Source: DASSJT01 sp035691065 (lineage in GTDB: Bacteria; Actinomycetota; Actinomycetes; Actinomycetales; Dermatophilaceae). Taken from it: a stretch of 64,000 nucleotides of DNA. Positions 41,773 to 50,080 of this stretch are shown here, one piece after another. The notes beneath the pieces were generated by a model. It was given only the letters and a program-made list of their open reading frames with translations, was not told the origin of the DNA and made no database searches. Made by a program: the position numbers and the translations under genes. Location: contig DASSJT010000157.1 in assembly GCA_035691065.1 (NCBI GenBank), positions 1-64,000 of the forward strand, written 5' to 3'. How positions within the stretch are numbered: position 1 is the stretch's first letter; every line of letters begins with the position of its first letter.

Positions 41773-41866
41773 CGCCGACGTGCCCGGCATTCAGGTGGCC
41801 GACTTGCTGCGCGGGACCTTCACGTACAGCGGCCGAGAGGAGTAACGTCGCCCGCCTGACACCCCC

Positions 41867-41900
41867 GGCGCCCGCCCTATCCCCTGCAAGGGCGGGCGCC
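41867..41900 (+). terminator. Hairpin with 11-bp stem
   Basis: GGCGCCCGCCC (41867-41877) pairs perfectly with GGGCGGGCGCC (41890-41900). No U-tract follows. It resembles the stem at 1307-1343 and lies upstream of the promoter at 41932. Confidence 0.5.
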
Positions 41901-41931
41901 GTCACGTCGTACGTTGGCTGAGGATCGACCC

Positions 41932-41961
41932 TTGACCACCTGCCCGCCAGAACGCTAGACA
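41932..41961 (+). promoter_or_regulatory. Strong sigma-A-type promoter
   Basis: TTGACC (41932-41937) and TAGACA (41956-41961) are separated by 18 bases, one of the best -35/-10 pairs in the window. Start of transcription would be near 41968, about 234 bases before the next gene. The leader contains a GGCCCGCG/CGCGGGCC stem and a CGGCCA/TGGCCG hairpin (about 42099-42113). Confidence 0.5.
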
Positions 41962-42201
41962 TAGGCCCGCGGCTCGCGCGTGATGAGGCGCGGGCCGGGT
42001 CTCGGACTGCGAACCCGCAGGCCATTCCCCGTGGCCCGTTCAGCGCCGCCGATCGCGGCGCGGATGGAGGCCAGAACACAGCGCCCCGTCAGGTGGTGTC
42101 CTCGGCCATCGTGGCCGACCCGCGCCCCCCGTCCTGCACCCTCTGTGCCGTTGACGGGGGCGGCTCTCCCCGATTCAGGGCAACCAGCCAAAGGACGAAC
42201 C

Positions 42202-42453
42202 ATGGCCATGACCCAGACGCGCCCGGCTCCGACGGCCCGCCGCGTCACCGTTGCGATGTGGGTGGTGTGCCTGCTCATATCCGCCGGAGCCCTGGCCGTC
42301 CGTTGGCACATCGTGAACGCCCGGTGCCAGACTTTCGACGCCTCGGTGGGGTGGGAAGGGGACTGGCGCGCCTCCCCTGTGGCCATGCTGCCCTGGGCGA
42401 TGCTGGACCGCCAGCGAACGCCGGTCTGTGTCAGGAGTCCCCGCGTCTGGTGA
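42202..42453 (+). CDS. Small single-pass membrane protein of unknown function
   Basis: An 83-residue protein with one membrane helix near the N-terminus (about residues 18-36) and an external or cytoplasmic C-terminal half holding two cysteines. Codon use is coding-like and AAAGGA lies 6-7 bases before the ATG at 42202 (a second ATG at 42208 is possible). I do not recognise the family. It sits behind a good promoter and a long structured leader. Confidence 0.55.
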   Translation: MAMTQTRPAPTARRVTVAMWVVCLLISAGALAVRWHIVNARCQTFDASVGWEGDWRASPVAMLPWAMLDRQRTPVCVRSPRVW

Positions 42454-42570
42454 GCGACACGCCCGGTATGTCGGTTGCTGGCCCACCCGAGGCAGCCTGT
42501 TCCGCGAATAACCTGGCGGTCTGTCACGGCAGCCGGTCTGACGGAGCAACCGTCGCCCTCCGTCTCCTGC

Positions 42571-42607
42571 ACAGCGCCCGCCCGGACCCCCTCCTGGGCG
42601 CGCTGTC
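42571..42607 (+). terminator. Hairpin after the small membrane gene
   Basis: ACAGCG-CCC and GGGCG-CGCTGT pair with a small bulge around a GC-rich loop, 118 bases after the stop at 42453. Probable terminator, without a U-tract. Confidence 0.4.
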
Positions 42608-42627
42608 ATGACGGTAACCATGTGAGC

Positions 42628-42676
42628 GCGCCCCCGTGCTACGGAAAGGTTGCAAGGAGCACGTAGCCGGGGGCGC
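42628..42676. repeat. Long inverted repeat of unknown role
   Basis: Arms 42628-42643 and 42662-42676 pair over 15 positions with one bulge, enclosing an 18-base purine-rich loop (GAAAGGTTGCAAGGAGCA). It lies in a gene-poor stretch and may be a terminator, a small structured RNA or a trace of a mobile element end. Confidence 0.4.
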
Positions 42677-43127
42677 TTGGACCATCAACTACCCGCCCGC
42701 CAACGGGCTAAACCGGCGTCGCGCCTCAATGGCTCGGCGGCATCGTCCAGCCACGGTCGCCAAGTGGGGATGGCGAGACAAGGCGACGGATTCGCGGCCA
42801 GCCCGGACCGTCTCGGTGCTCGCGCGGCTGAGGCTGACGCCCGTCCCATGTGACTGCCTCATGCAAGGCACGTTGACCGGGGGTCAGGGGTTCTAGTCGA
42901 ACTCGACGTGATTTTGTCGGGGCGGGCCGCGTCGAGGATCGTGCTCACCGAGCCGCGCACGCTGCTCCGGTCCAGCAGGTCGGCCTGCTGGACCCAGGCA
43001 CCAGGCGTGGTACTGCTCGACGCCTTCGGTGTAGCTCCTGACGGTCTGCCGTCTCCTGCAATCGGCCCGCACCGCAAGGCCTCCAACAGGCTATGACCTG
43101 CGGAATGCCGGTGTCGACGGTGGAGCG
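42677..43127. other. Gene-poor stretch downstream of sigA
   Basis: About 450 bases with no intact gene. Short open frames occur (for example 42636-42896 on the plus strand) but lack ribosome sites and known motifs. A recombinase-like fragment is read on the minus strand at 42905-43051. Confidence 0.4.
42905..43051 (-). pseudogene. Probable frameshifted remnant of a tyrosine recombinase N-terminal domain
   Basis: One minus-strand frame reads TVRSYTEGVEQYHAWC (about 43048-42998), close to the start of the core-binding domain of phage-type integrases. The neighbouring frame continues with QADLLDRSSVRGSVSTILD (from about 42987), which matches what should follow. A small indel near 42993 would join them. 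There is no start codon, no catalytic domain and no sequence beyond about 42905, so this would be a decayed fragment. The likeness is from memory of the family and needs a search. Confidence 0.3.
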
Positions 43128-44945
43128 TCAGTCCAGATAGTCCCGCAGGACCTGGGAGCGCGACGGATGGCGCAGCTTGCTCATCGTCTTGGACTCGATC
43201 TGGCGGATCCGCTCGCGGGTCACGCCATAGACCTTGCCGATCTCGTCGAGCGTCTTCGGCTGCCCGTCGGTGAGGCCGAACCGCATCGACACCACGCCTG
43301 CCTCGCGCTCTGACAGGGTGTCGAGGACCGAGTGGAGCTGCTCCTGCAGGAGGGTGAAGCTCACGGCGTCGGCGGGCACGACCGCCTCGGAGTCCTCGAT
43401 GAGGTCACCGAACTCGGAGTCGCCGTCCTCCCCCAGCGGCGTGTGCAGCGAGATCGGCTCACGGCCGTACTTCTGGACCTCGACGACCTTCTCCGGCGTC
43501 ATGTCCAGCTCTCTGGCCAGCTCCTCCGGCGTCGGCTCGCGACCCAGGTCCTGAAGCATCTGGCGCTGCACGCGGGCCAGCTTGTTGATGACCTCGACCA
43601 TGTGCACGGGGATGCGGATGGTGCGGGCCTGGTCGGCCATCGCGCGGGTGATGGCCTGCCGAATCCACCAGGTTGCGTAGGTGGAGAACTTGTAGCCCTT
43701 GGTGTAGTCGAACTTCTCCACCGCGCGAATCAGGCCGAGGTTCCCCTCCTGGATCAGGTCGAGAAAGAGCATGCCGCGGCCGGTGTAGCGCTTCGCCAAG
43801 GAGACGACGAGCCGCAGGTTGGCCTCGAGCAGGTGGTTCTTCGCCTTCTTGCCGTCCTGAGCGATCCACCACAGCTCGCGCTTGAGCTTCATGTCCATCT
43901 TCTCGCCGGAGTTCAGCCGCTCCTCCGCAAAGAGCCCGGCCTCGATGCGCTTGGCGAGCTCGACCTCCTGCTCGGCGTTGAGCAGGGCGACCTTGCCGAT
44001 CTGCTTGAGGTAGTCCTTGACCGGGTCAGCTGTTGCTCCGGCCGTGACGACCTGCTGGACCGGCGCGTCGTCCTCGTCGTCGTCCCGCAGCACGAACCCG
44101 GCGCTCTCGGATTCCTCGCCCTCCCCCCGGACGGCAGTTTCGTCGTCCTCGTCGGCTTCGACCACGAGCTCGACCTCCTTGAGCTCGGCCTCGTCGACGT
44201 CGACATCCTCCAGCTCGTCGACCTCCTCCGAATCGGCCTCGTCAGGGCTGTCGGCGTCAGAGGCGGCGACCTTCTTGGCCGTGGTCTTCTTCGCGGGGGC
44301 CGCCTTCTTGGCCGGCTCGGAAGCGGTGGCTGGCTCAGCCGGGGCCGCTGCGGCCGCCGCAGCGCGCGGGGTGGTTGCCTTCTTGGCGGCGGCCTTCTTC
44401 GCGGGTGCCTTGGCCGAGGCTTCGACCTTGGCCGGTTCGCCGGCCTTGGCGGTGGTGCCGCCTGAGGCTGAGCTCGTGGCCGCCGACTTCTTGGGGGCGA
44501 CCCCACTGGTCTTCGCCGCGCTCGATGCACCGCTCGACCCAGAGTTGGGCTCGGTGTTGGGCTGAGCGCTCGACTGAGTGCTCGACTGAGTGCTCGGCCG
44601 GGAGGTTGAGGCAGCCTTCGTCGCCGTGGCCTTCGCAGCGGGCTTCTTGGCGGGCGACTTGACCGTCGCGGTGGTCTTCGCCCGCGTATCCGCCGACGCG
44701 GCGACGGCACGCCCAGACGGGTCGTCGACGGTCACCTCGATTCCCTGGTCGCCGATGGCCCTCAGGACGGCCTTCCATCGGGCGGGCGCGACGCCCGCGG
44801 CCTCGAGGGCCTGGCCGAGGGCCTGGCCCGTCACTGAGCCCGACGTGCTGCCTTTCCGCACCAGCTCCTGCAGCGCAGGGTGGGAGAACTCGGCAGGAAG
44901 CGAACGGGAAGACTGGGGAGCAGGCGACTTGGACACTGGCGACAC
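43128..44945 (-). CDS. sigA: Primary RNA polymerase sigma factor (sigma-70 group 1)
   Basis: A 605-residue housekeeping sigma factor. Residues 1-80 form a region 1.1-like domain; residues 85-230 are Ala/Lys/Thr/Ser rich and 232-295 strongly acidic, a linker typical of actinobacterial SigA/HrdB. Region 1.2 starts at A-D-P-V-K-D-Y-L (about 306), region 2 contains the -10-binding E-K-F-D-Y-T-K-G-Y-K-F-S-T-Y-A-T-W-W, and region 4 ends with the V-T-R-E-R-I-R-Q-I-E helix-turn-helix. Start GTG at 44945 has an AAAGG site 7 bases upstream. A TATAAT box lies about 130 bases upstream. Confidence 0.95.
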   Translation of the reverse strand: MSPVSKSPAPQSSRSLPAEFSHPALQELVRKGSTSGSVTGQALGQALEAAGVAPARWKAVLRAIGDQGIEVTVDDPSGRAVAASADTRAKTTATVKSPAKKPAAKATATKAASTSRPSTQSSTQSSAQPNTEPNSGSSGASSAAKTSGVAPKKSAATSSASGGTTAKAGEPAKVEASAKAPAKKAAAKKATTPRAAAAAAAPAEPATASEPAKKAAPAKKTTAKKVAASDADSPDEADSEEVDELEDVDVDEAELKEVELVVEADEDDETAVRGEGEESESAGFVLRDDDEDDAPVQQVVTAGATADPVKDYLKQIGKVALLNAEQEVELAKRIEAGLFAEERLNSGEKMDMKLKRELWWIAQDGKKAKNHLLEANLRLVVSLAKRYTGRGMLFLDLIQEGNLGLIRAVEKFDYTKGYKFSTYATWWIRQAITRAMADQARTIRIPVHMVEVINKLARVQRQMLQDLGREPTPEELARELDMTPEKVVEVQKYGREPISLHTPLGEDGDSEFGDLIEDSEAVVPADAVSFTLLQEQLHSVLDTLSEREAGVVSMRFGLTDGQPKTLDEIGKVYGVTRERIRQIESKTMSKLRHPSRSQVLRDYLD

Positions 44946-45078
44946 GTACTACCTTTCGTCGCGGGGCGCTGCAAGGGCGCATCAGCAGCGCGCGCGGGCG
45001 CGCCGACGTGTGGTGCTTGAGGGGTTTTCCGGTGCGGGCCCGGCCCTGGACTCCTCCGCCGGCCGACCTCGTCCAGAC

Positions 45079-45084
45079 ATTATA
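45079..45084 (-). promoter_or_regulatory. Consensus -10 box of the sigA promoter
   Basis: A perfect TATAAT on the minus strand, preceded by TTT, stands out in this GC-rich sequence. No good -35 hexamer is seen at the usual distance. Transcription would start near 45072, giving a leader of about 126 bases before sigA. Confidence 0.6.
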
Positions 45085-45264
45085 AAACGCAGAGCGGAGT
45101 GCGCGTATTTCCAGCCACCAGCGCGCCCGCCCGCCATGCCCGAGCGAATTTCACGTGAGGCTCGCATCCTGAAGCGCTGGCGCCGGTATGGCAGGGCGAG
45201 CGGACAACATACTCGATGGTCGTAGCGAACCCGGCGACACTATCGGAGCGGTGAGGCCTGCGGG

Positions 45265-45666
45265 TCAGCTTTCGGCTTTGACCGCCATCACCGGGCAGGA
45301 CGCGTCGAGCAGGATCCTCTGGGCGTTGGAACCCAGGATGAGCTTGCCCACGGGCGTGCGCCGACGCAGGCCGATGACGATGAACTCTGCCTTGACCTCG
45401 TCCGCGACGGCGATCAGGTCTTCGGCCGGTTCGTTCCCACGGATGAGCTGCCGCACTTCGTGATCGATACCCACGGAGTCGAGCTCGGACTGCACCTTGA
45501 CCAGCTCCTTCTCGAAGGAGTCGGCCTCGGCCTGGTCGAAGTCCTTCCCCCCGCGGTGGGAGTTGATGACCACGAGGTTGGTCTTGCGCAGGAGGCACTC
45601 GTCCGCTGCCCGACGGAGCGCCGCGCGGCCCTCCTTGGTTGGGACGTAGCCCACGACAATCGCCAC
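45265..45666 (-). CDS. Single-domain universal stress protein
   Basis: A 133-residue UspA-type protein. It begins AIVVGYVPTKEG and ends with a G-x-R-x2-T-x-V-G-K-x-I-L-G-S-x2 pattern, so the nucleotide loop is partly changed (arginines replace the first glycines). The start is the GTG at 45666: a full AAGGAGG ribosome site lies 5 bases before it, while the ATG at 45684 would overlap this site. It lies between metX and sigA on the same strand. Confidence 0.87.
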   Translation of the reverse strand: MAIVVGYVPTKEGRAALRRAADECLLRKTNLVVINSHRGGKDFDQAEADSFEKELVKVQSELDSVGIDHEVRQLIRGNEPAEDLIAVADEVKAEFIVIGLRRRTPVGKLILGSNAQRILLDASCPVMAVKAES

Positions 45667-45763
45667 TGAAACCTCCTTGTCCATGATCGCGCCGACGTGC
45701 TCGCCTCGTGCGGGTGCAGCCCGGCCGACCGCTGCCGACGCTACCGGAAAAGCCATGCGCAGA

Positions 45764-46900
45764 TCAGTGGGGGGACAGGGTGTTTCGCACCAGCCGGCTG
45801 ATCTGGTCGATCTCGATGAGGAAACCGTCATGGCCGTGAGCCGAGGTGATGGTGGTGAGACTCGCCGGCCCGCTGGCGGCCTCGACGATCTCCTCCGAGA
45901 GCCGGGGAGGGTAGAGCCGGTCGGAGTCCACCGACGCGACCACGAGATCGCCCTCGAACGCAGCAAGGGCAGCTTCGATCCCCCCGCGACCGCGACCGAT
46001 GTCGTGGGAGTTCATCGCCTCCGTGAGGGTGAGGTAGGAGTTGGCGTCGAACCGCCCGGCGATCTTGCCTGCGTGGTGGTCCAGGTAGCTCTCCACAGCA
46101 AACCGCCCTCCACCACCAAGCCGGCGTAGTGAGTCCTGCTCGCGGCGGCCGAACCGGGTGTGCAGCTCCGGCTCGCTGCGGTAGGTGACGTGGGCGATGC
46201 GGCGGGCGATGCCCAACCCCTCATCCGGCCCGACTGCCTTGTCGTAGTAGTTGCCGCCGTTGAAGTGGGGATCGTTGCGAATGGCCAGTAACTGGGGCTG
46301 GCACCACGCGATCTGCTCCGCGGTGGCGTATGCCGTCGAAGCCAGGACGAAGGCGGTACGCACCCGGTCGGGGTGGGTCACCGCCCACTCAAGTGAGCGC
46401 ATGCCCCCCATGGACCCCCCGATCACGGCCCGCCACTGGCGGATTCCGAGAAGCTCGGTGAGCCGGAACTCGACCTCGACCTGGTCGCGGACCGTGACGA
46501 ACGGGAAGGCGCTCCCCCACTGGCGGCCACTCGGTCCGAGCGACGAGGGTCCGGTCGTCCCCTGACAGCCGCCGAGGACGTTGGCGGCCACAACGAAGTG
46601 GCGGTCAGTGTCGAGCGGCCGGCCCGGGCCAATGAGGCCGTCCCACCATCCGGGGGTGGGATGCGCCGGGGACGCCGGGCCGGACACGTGGCTGTCCCCG
46701 GTGAGGGCGTGCTCAACCAGGATGGCGTTGTTGGCAGCGGCGTTGAGGGTGCCCCAGGTCTCGTACGCCACGGTGACGGCTGAGAGGCGTCCGCCAGCCT
46801 CGAGGCGGAGGGGACCGACCTCGGCGAACCTGCGATGTCCCGGATCGGAGCCTTCTCGCCACGCCCCGCTGGTGGGATGACTCCCCGTCGTGACCGTCAT
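45764..46900 (-). CDS. metX: Homoserine O-acetyltransferase
   Basis: A 378-residue alpha/beta hydrolase-fold enzyme that activates homoserine for methionine synthesis with acetyl-CoA. The nucleophile Ser is in G-G-S-M-G-G, the Asp in S-V-D-S-D-R-L-Y-P-P, and the His in S-A-H-G-H-D-G-F-L. Conserved L-G-G-C-Q-G-T-T-G-P is present. ATG at 46900 has an AGGAG site 8 bases upstream. A SAM-IV type riboswitch lies directly before it, so high SAM should reduce expression. MetY, the next enzyme, is encoded at the window end. Confidence 0.94.
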   Translation of the reverse strand: MTVTTGSHPTSGAWREGSDPGHRRFAEVGPLRLEAGGRLSAVTVAYETWGTLNAAANNAILVEHALTGDSHVSGPASPAHPTPGWWDGLIGPGRPLDTDRHFVVAANVLGGCQGTTGPSSLGPSGRQWGSAFPFVTVRDQVEVEFRLTELLGIRQWRAVIGGSMGGMRSLEWAVTHPDRVRTAFVLASTAYATAEQIAWCQPQLLAIRNDPHFNGGNYYDKAVGPDEGLGIARRIAHVTYRSEPELHTRFGRREQDSLRRLGGGGRFAVESYLDHHAGKIAGRFDANSYLTLTEAMNSHDIGRGRGGIEAALAAFEGDLVVASVDSDRLYPPRLSEEIVEAASGPASLTTITSAHGHDGFLIEIDQISRLVRNTLSPH

Positions 46901-46952
46901 CACATCGGCTCCTGGTTGCTCGCGCTTGCCGCCTGCCACGTGGCGACGGCCG

Positions 46953-47029
46953 GGTCATCACCCGGGGCACCCCACCGCGAGGAGGGTTGCCGCCCAGCGA
47001 GCCGGGGCTTGGCGCTGGAGCTCATGACC
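46953..47029 (-). ncRNA. SAM-IV type riboswitch controlling metX
   Basis: On the minus strand the closing stem is GGTCAT with ATGACC; inside are CCAGCG/CGCTGG (P2) around CAAGCCCCGGCT, then GGCGGCAACCCTCC, then GGTGGGGTGCCCCGGGTG. The GCCCCGG loop can pair with the CCGGG near the 3' end as a pseudoknot. This order and these conserved blocks match the actinobacterial SAM-IV class found before sulfur metabolism genes. It ends 52 bases before metX; no U-tract terminator is seen, so control may act at translation. Confidence 0.85.
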
Positions 47030-47038
47030 TGCCCAGAA

Positions 47039-47044
47039 ACTATA
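47039..47044 (-). promoter_or_regulatory. -10 box before the riboswitch
   Basis: TATAGT on the minus strand ends 9 bases before the first riboswitch helix, which would let the transcript begin almost at the aptamer. No convincing -35 hexamer is seen. Confidence 0.5.
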
Positions 47045-47076
47045 CGGTGGTGCTCCCCCGACCACGCCGTTCGTCC

Positions 47077-47124
47077 GCAGTCCGGACCGCAGTCCGGACC
47101 GCAGTCCGGGCCGTCGTCCGGATC
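47077..47124. repeat. 12-bp tandem repeat, four copies
   Basis: Units GCAGTCCGGACC (two exact), GCAGTCCGGGCC and GTCGTCCGGATC run in series just upstream of the metX promoter and directly after the DUF4192 stop. Each unit contains a palindromic GTCCGGAC-like core. Confidence 0.85.
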
Positions 47125-47139
47125 GTCAAAGAGCACGCC

Positions 47140-48339
47140 TCATGCAGTTGCCCCCTGGCTCGCTTCGCCCGGTCTTACCGCGAGGTCGAGCATGCGCATG
47201 AGCAGTCGGGCCAGCCGGTAGTCAGGGTCGATGGCCACAGCGCGATCAAGGGCCACACGCGCAGCGGCGCCCTCCCCGCGCCACCAGCAGAAATTGGCGA
47301 GCAGGGTGAGTATGGCGGGAAGGTCTGGCTCAGGTACGGCGCGGCAGAGCCACCGCAGGCGGGACTCAAAGCGCTGGCCGGCCACGTAGACCTCCGACCC
47401 TTTGGCCGGCCTGGACGGGCCTTCCGAAGTCCCGGTGCCTCGCCGACTCCAAGCGGGTGAGGGGAGTGTGCGCTCCATGACGCGCGCCAGCTTGTCGGGG
47501 ACCATCGTCAGCGGCAGGGATCCTGGGCAGGTCCAGGCGATCAGGGCATCACGGAAGTTGACGTCGCGCATCGACATCGCCAGTCGGGCAAGCTCCTCGT
47601 TGGAGAGCCCCTCCAGCGGCGGCCTCCGTGCACCGACGTCGCAAACCATCGCCCAGAGGCTCAGCGCCGCCTCCAGTGTCTGGATATCCAGAGCCGCCTC
47701 CCGTGTCTGCCCGGCCCGCCCGGCTGCACGATCGGCAGCCGACGCCCGAGTCGACTTTCCCCGTTTCGTTGGGGGACGATGCGACCCCTGCGGACGATGC
47801 GACTCCGGTGCCAGGCGGCGGCACTCCCTGGCCACGGCGGCCTGGAGCTCCGGATCGGGCGCAAGTAGCTCATCGAGCGCCCGACGGCTCGGCAGGGCAG
47901 TTCGCTCCATCCCGACGAACTCGGCCACCGCCGGGACCTCGTGGGGGGCGGGCAGGTGCGCCCCCTCAGGCGGACAGCAGCCGTCGACGCACAGCGGTGC
48001 GAACCACCTGCCGCCGCGCACGACCAGGACGTCGAGCACATGGATCCCGGCGTCCTGGCAGGACTCCCGAAGCACACGCAGGGCCAGGCTTGACGCGTCC
48101 TCCACTGCTTCGTATCCCAGCAGGAAGACACCGTCGGGGCGATGCCTGAGCAAGGGCGACATGAGCACACCGACGGCATCTTGCACGTCCTTGGCCTCAG
48201 GCAGGTCGAGCCTCTGGACGAATGCCAGCGTGTTGCCCTCCATGGCAACAACCACCAGGGCGTCCTCCGGGTGGTATCCGAGATGGAACGGCAGGGTGGC
48301 GAGGAGATCACCTGGCCCGCGCAGCGAGATTGTGGTCAT
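47140..48339 (-). CDS. DUF4192 protein
   Basis: A 399-residue cytosolic protein beginning TTISLRGPGDLLATLPFHLGYHPEDALVVV, the hallmark of actinobacterial DUF4192. The C-terminal part (FCWWRGEGAAARVALDRAVAIDPDYRLARLL) has tetratricopeptide-like helices. The middle (about residues 175-215) is basic and disordered. Function unknown. The ATG at 48339 begins the conserved domain and replaces a longer frame without ribosome site. Confidence 0.87.
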   Translation of the reverse strand: MTTISLRGPGDLLATLPFHLGYHPEDALVVVAMEGNTLAFVQRLDLPEAKDVQDAVGVLMSPLLRHRPDGVFLLGYEAVEDASSLALRVLRESCQDAGIHVLDVLVVRGGRWFAPLCVDGCCPPEGAHLPAPHEVPAVAEFVGMERTALPSRRALDELLAPDPELQAAVARECRRLAPESHRPQGSHRPPTKRGKSTRASAADRAAGRAGQTREAALDIQTLEAALSLWAMVCDVGARRPPLEGLSNEELARLAMSMRDVNFRDALIAWTCPGSLPLTMVPDKLARVMERTLPSPAWSRRGTGTSEGPSRPAKGSEVYVAGQRFESRLRWLCRAVPEPDLPAILTLLANFCWWRGEGAAARVALDRAVAIDPDYRLARLLMRMLDLAVRPGEASQGATA

Positions 48340-48492
48340 GAGGCGAGCCTGCTGCGAGGCGACGGACAGCGATACCGCGCATTGCGGCCCTGTGGACAGC
48401 GGGGCCATTGTGGTCCCGCAACCGCCGCCCTGTGGAGAGTGCGGGTGGAGAGTGCGGGAGGCGTGCGAGAGTCGGGCCCCAGGGGGGAACTC

Positions 48493-49074
48493 TCAGTCGA
48501 CGACGCGGCCCCGAACCGTGGAGCCGGAGCTGCCCGGCCGTTCGCCTCGGCCAGCGTGCGGGGCGCCGCTCCGGGTGGCGTCCCAGGGCCCCGCCGCCCT
48601 ATCGGTCTCCCAGGCTCCTGCAGCCCCCGTAGCGCCCGTTGGACCCGCGCCCCCTGTGGCGCCTGCGCGCCCTGAGGCGCCGACTGCCCCTGCGGCGCCC
48701 CAGGCGCCCGCCGCATCCTTGGCGCCCCAGGCCTGCGCCGGACCGACGCCGCGCTCCCACTCCAGGAATGACTCGGTCTCGCGCACCAGGGTCGCTGCGA
48801 TCCAGCTCACCACCATGGCGTCGTCGGCCAGCCCGAAGACCAGGAGGAGGCCCTCAGGCATGAGGTCGATCGGCGAGACCACGTATCCGACAGCCGCAGC
48901 GAGTAGCGCAAGGCGCCCGAGGCTGATCCCTGTGTACTCGCCGGAGCGGGTTGCCCTGACCATGCGCGGAACGGCGGAGAGGCGTTCCATGAAGGAGGGC
49001 GAGCCGGGCCTGGTAGCGATCCGCAGCGCCGTGGCGAAGTTCCTGATGACGGGTATCCGTCGATAGAGCGCCAT
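48493..49074 (-). CDS. DUF1232 (YkvA-type) membrane protein with Gly-X-Y tail
   Basis: A 193-residue protein. Residues 50-95 hold the DUF1232 core with Y-V-V-S-P-I-D-L-M-P-E inside a membrane hairpin. After about residue 110 there is a low-complexity tail in which glycine falls at nearly every third place for a dozen triplets (GAW GAA GAV GAS GRA GAT GGA GPT), like a short collagen sequence. The ATG has a perfect GGAGGA site. Its role is unknown. Confidence 0.85.
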   Translation of the reverse strand: MALYRRIPVIRNFATALRIATRPGSPSFMERLSAVPRMVRATRSGEYTGISLGRLALLAAAVGYVVSPIDLMPEGLLLVFGLADDAMVVSWIAATLVRETESFLEWERGVGPAQAWGAKDAAGAWGAAGAVGASGRAGATGGAGPTGATGAAGAWETDRAAGPWDATRSGAPHAGRGERPGSSGSTVRGRVVD

Positions 49075-49264
49075 GGAATCATCCTCCTGTCACACCCGCA
49101 GTCGCGGGCAGTCTGCTGACCTCTAACGAGTCTCGCCTCAAGGGGATTCCCCGTTCCCAGGACCCTAACCGGGCGCGGCGTGGTGCGCAGCGTCACTCCC
49201 CTGCGCTCGGCGGACGCGGCCGGACAGCCCGCCTCGAAAGGTCTCTTGACCGATTTTCCGGCGC

Positions 49265-49999
49265 CTATGCCCTACGGTTGCGCGGCGGGAACTCGTGCCG
49301 CGCGCTGTCGGCGATCCGCTTCAGGAGGTAGGTGTCGATTCCGGCCCCCACGACACCGCCCACGACTGGCACCCCCTTGCCGAAGCGGCTGAACGTCTTG
49401 CGACCGGCCGTCGAGAGCAGCCGGAAGGCGACCGCCTTGTTGACGACCATCAGCACGGGGCCTGGAAGCCGCTGGACCGCGAGGTTGGAGAGTCGTCCGG
49501 TCGTGACGACCCCGGCCTTGCGCAACAGGTCGTCGGCCTCTGCGTCGATCAGGGTGAGCAGGATCGCCGAGCGGATCTCCGGCTGCTTGATGTCATAGCC
49601 ACGGACTGAGGCGATGCTCGCCACCATGCGCGTCGCCAGGACGTAGAACTCCAGCACGTTCGCCGGCAGCGAGATCGGCATCGTGATGAAGCCGCCCATG
49701 CTCGTGACGAAGCCGCCGGCAGCGCCCAGCTTGAGGTGGCTGCGCACGATCGCGTCGACCGCCTGCTCGGCGCCAGCCCGCTCGGCGCGAGCCACGTCTG
49801 CCACCCTCTGGGCCGAGTCGAACGGACCCTTCCCGTCGATACCGATGTCGAGGAGGTTCTCGATCATCCTGGTGGTGGCTCCGCCCAGCAGCCCGGAATC
49901 CGGCTTCTGCTCGCGCGCCATCGCCAGCGCCCCCTTGGTCTGCTCGACCGCGTCCACGGTCTTCGCCGCGTCGTCGTTGCCCAAGCCGAGGAGACCCAC
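49265..49999 (-). CDS. EcsC family protein
   Basis: A 244-residue protein resembling the EcsC family: G-A-A-G-G-F-V-T-S-M-G-G-F-I-T-M-P-I-S-L-P-A-N followed by a helix-rich region and V-P-V-V-G-G-V-V-G-A-G-I-D near the end. One or two hydrophobic segments may associate with the membrane. Its action is unknown. It starts with GTG behind GGAAGGA and is divergent from the rhodanese gene. Confidence 0.83.
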   Translation of the reverse strand: MGLLGLGNDDAAKTVDAVEQTKGALAMAREQKPDSGLLGGATTRMIENLLDIGIDGKGPFDSAQRVADVARAERAGAEQAVDAIVRSHLKLGAAGGFVTSMGGFITMPISLPANVLEFYVLATRMVASIASVRGYDIKQPEIRSAILLTLIDAEADDLLRKAGVVTTGRLSNLAVQRLPGPVLMVVNKAVAFRLLSTAGRKTFSRFGKGVPVVGGVVGAGIDTYLLKRIADSARHEFPPRNRRA

Positions 50000-50080
50000 G
50001 CTGATCCTTCCGCCGTCGGAATGAATGGACCACCCATCCTGCCACGGGCTGCGTCAGGACCGCGCACTATCGTTGGGAGC

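Noticed and set aside
41955..42572. A 205-codon minus-strand frame
   Set aside because: Opposite to the 83-residue membrane gene, which has a ribosome site and typical codon use. The minus frame shows neither.
42636..42896. An 86-codon plus-strand frame
   Set aside because: It begins within the inverted repeat and has no ribosome site or recognisable motif.
47402..49066. A 554-codon plus-strand frame
   Set aside because: Antisense to both DUF4192 and DUF1232 genes, which are well supported.
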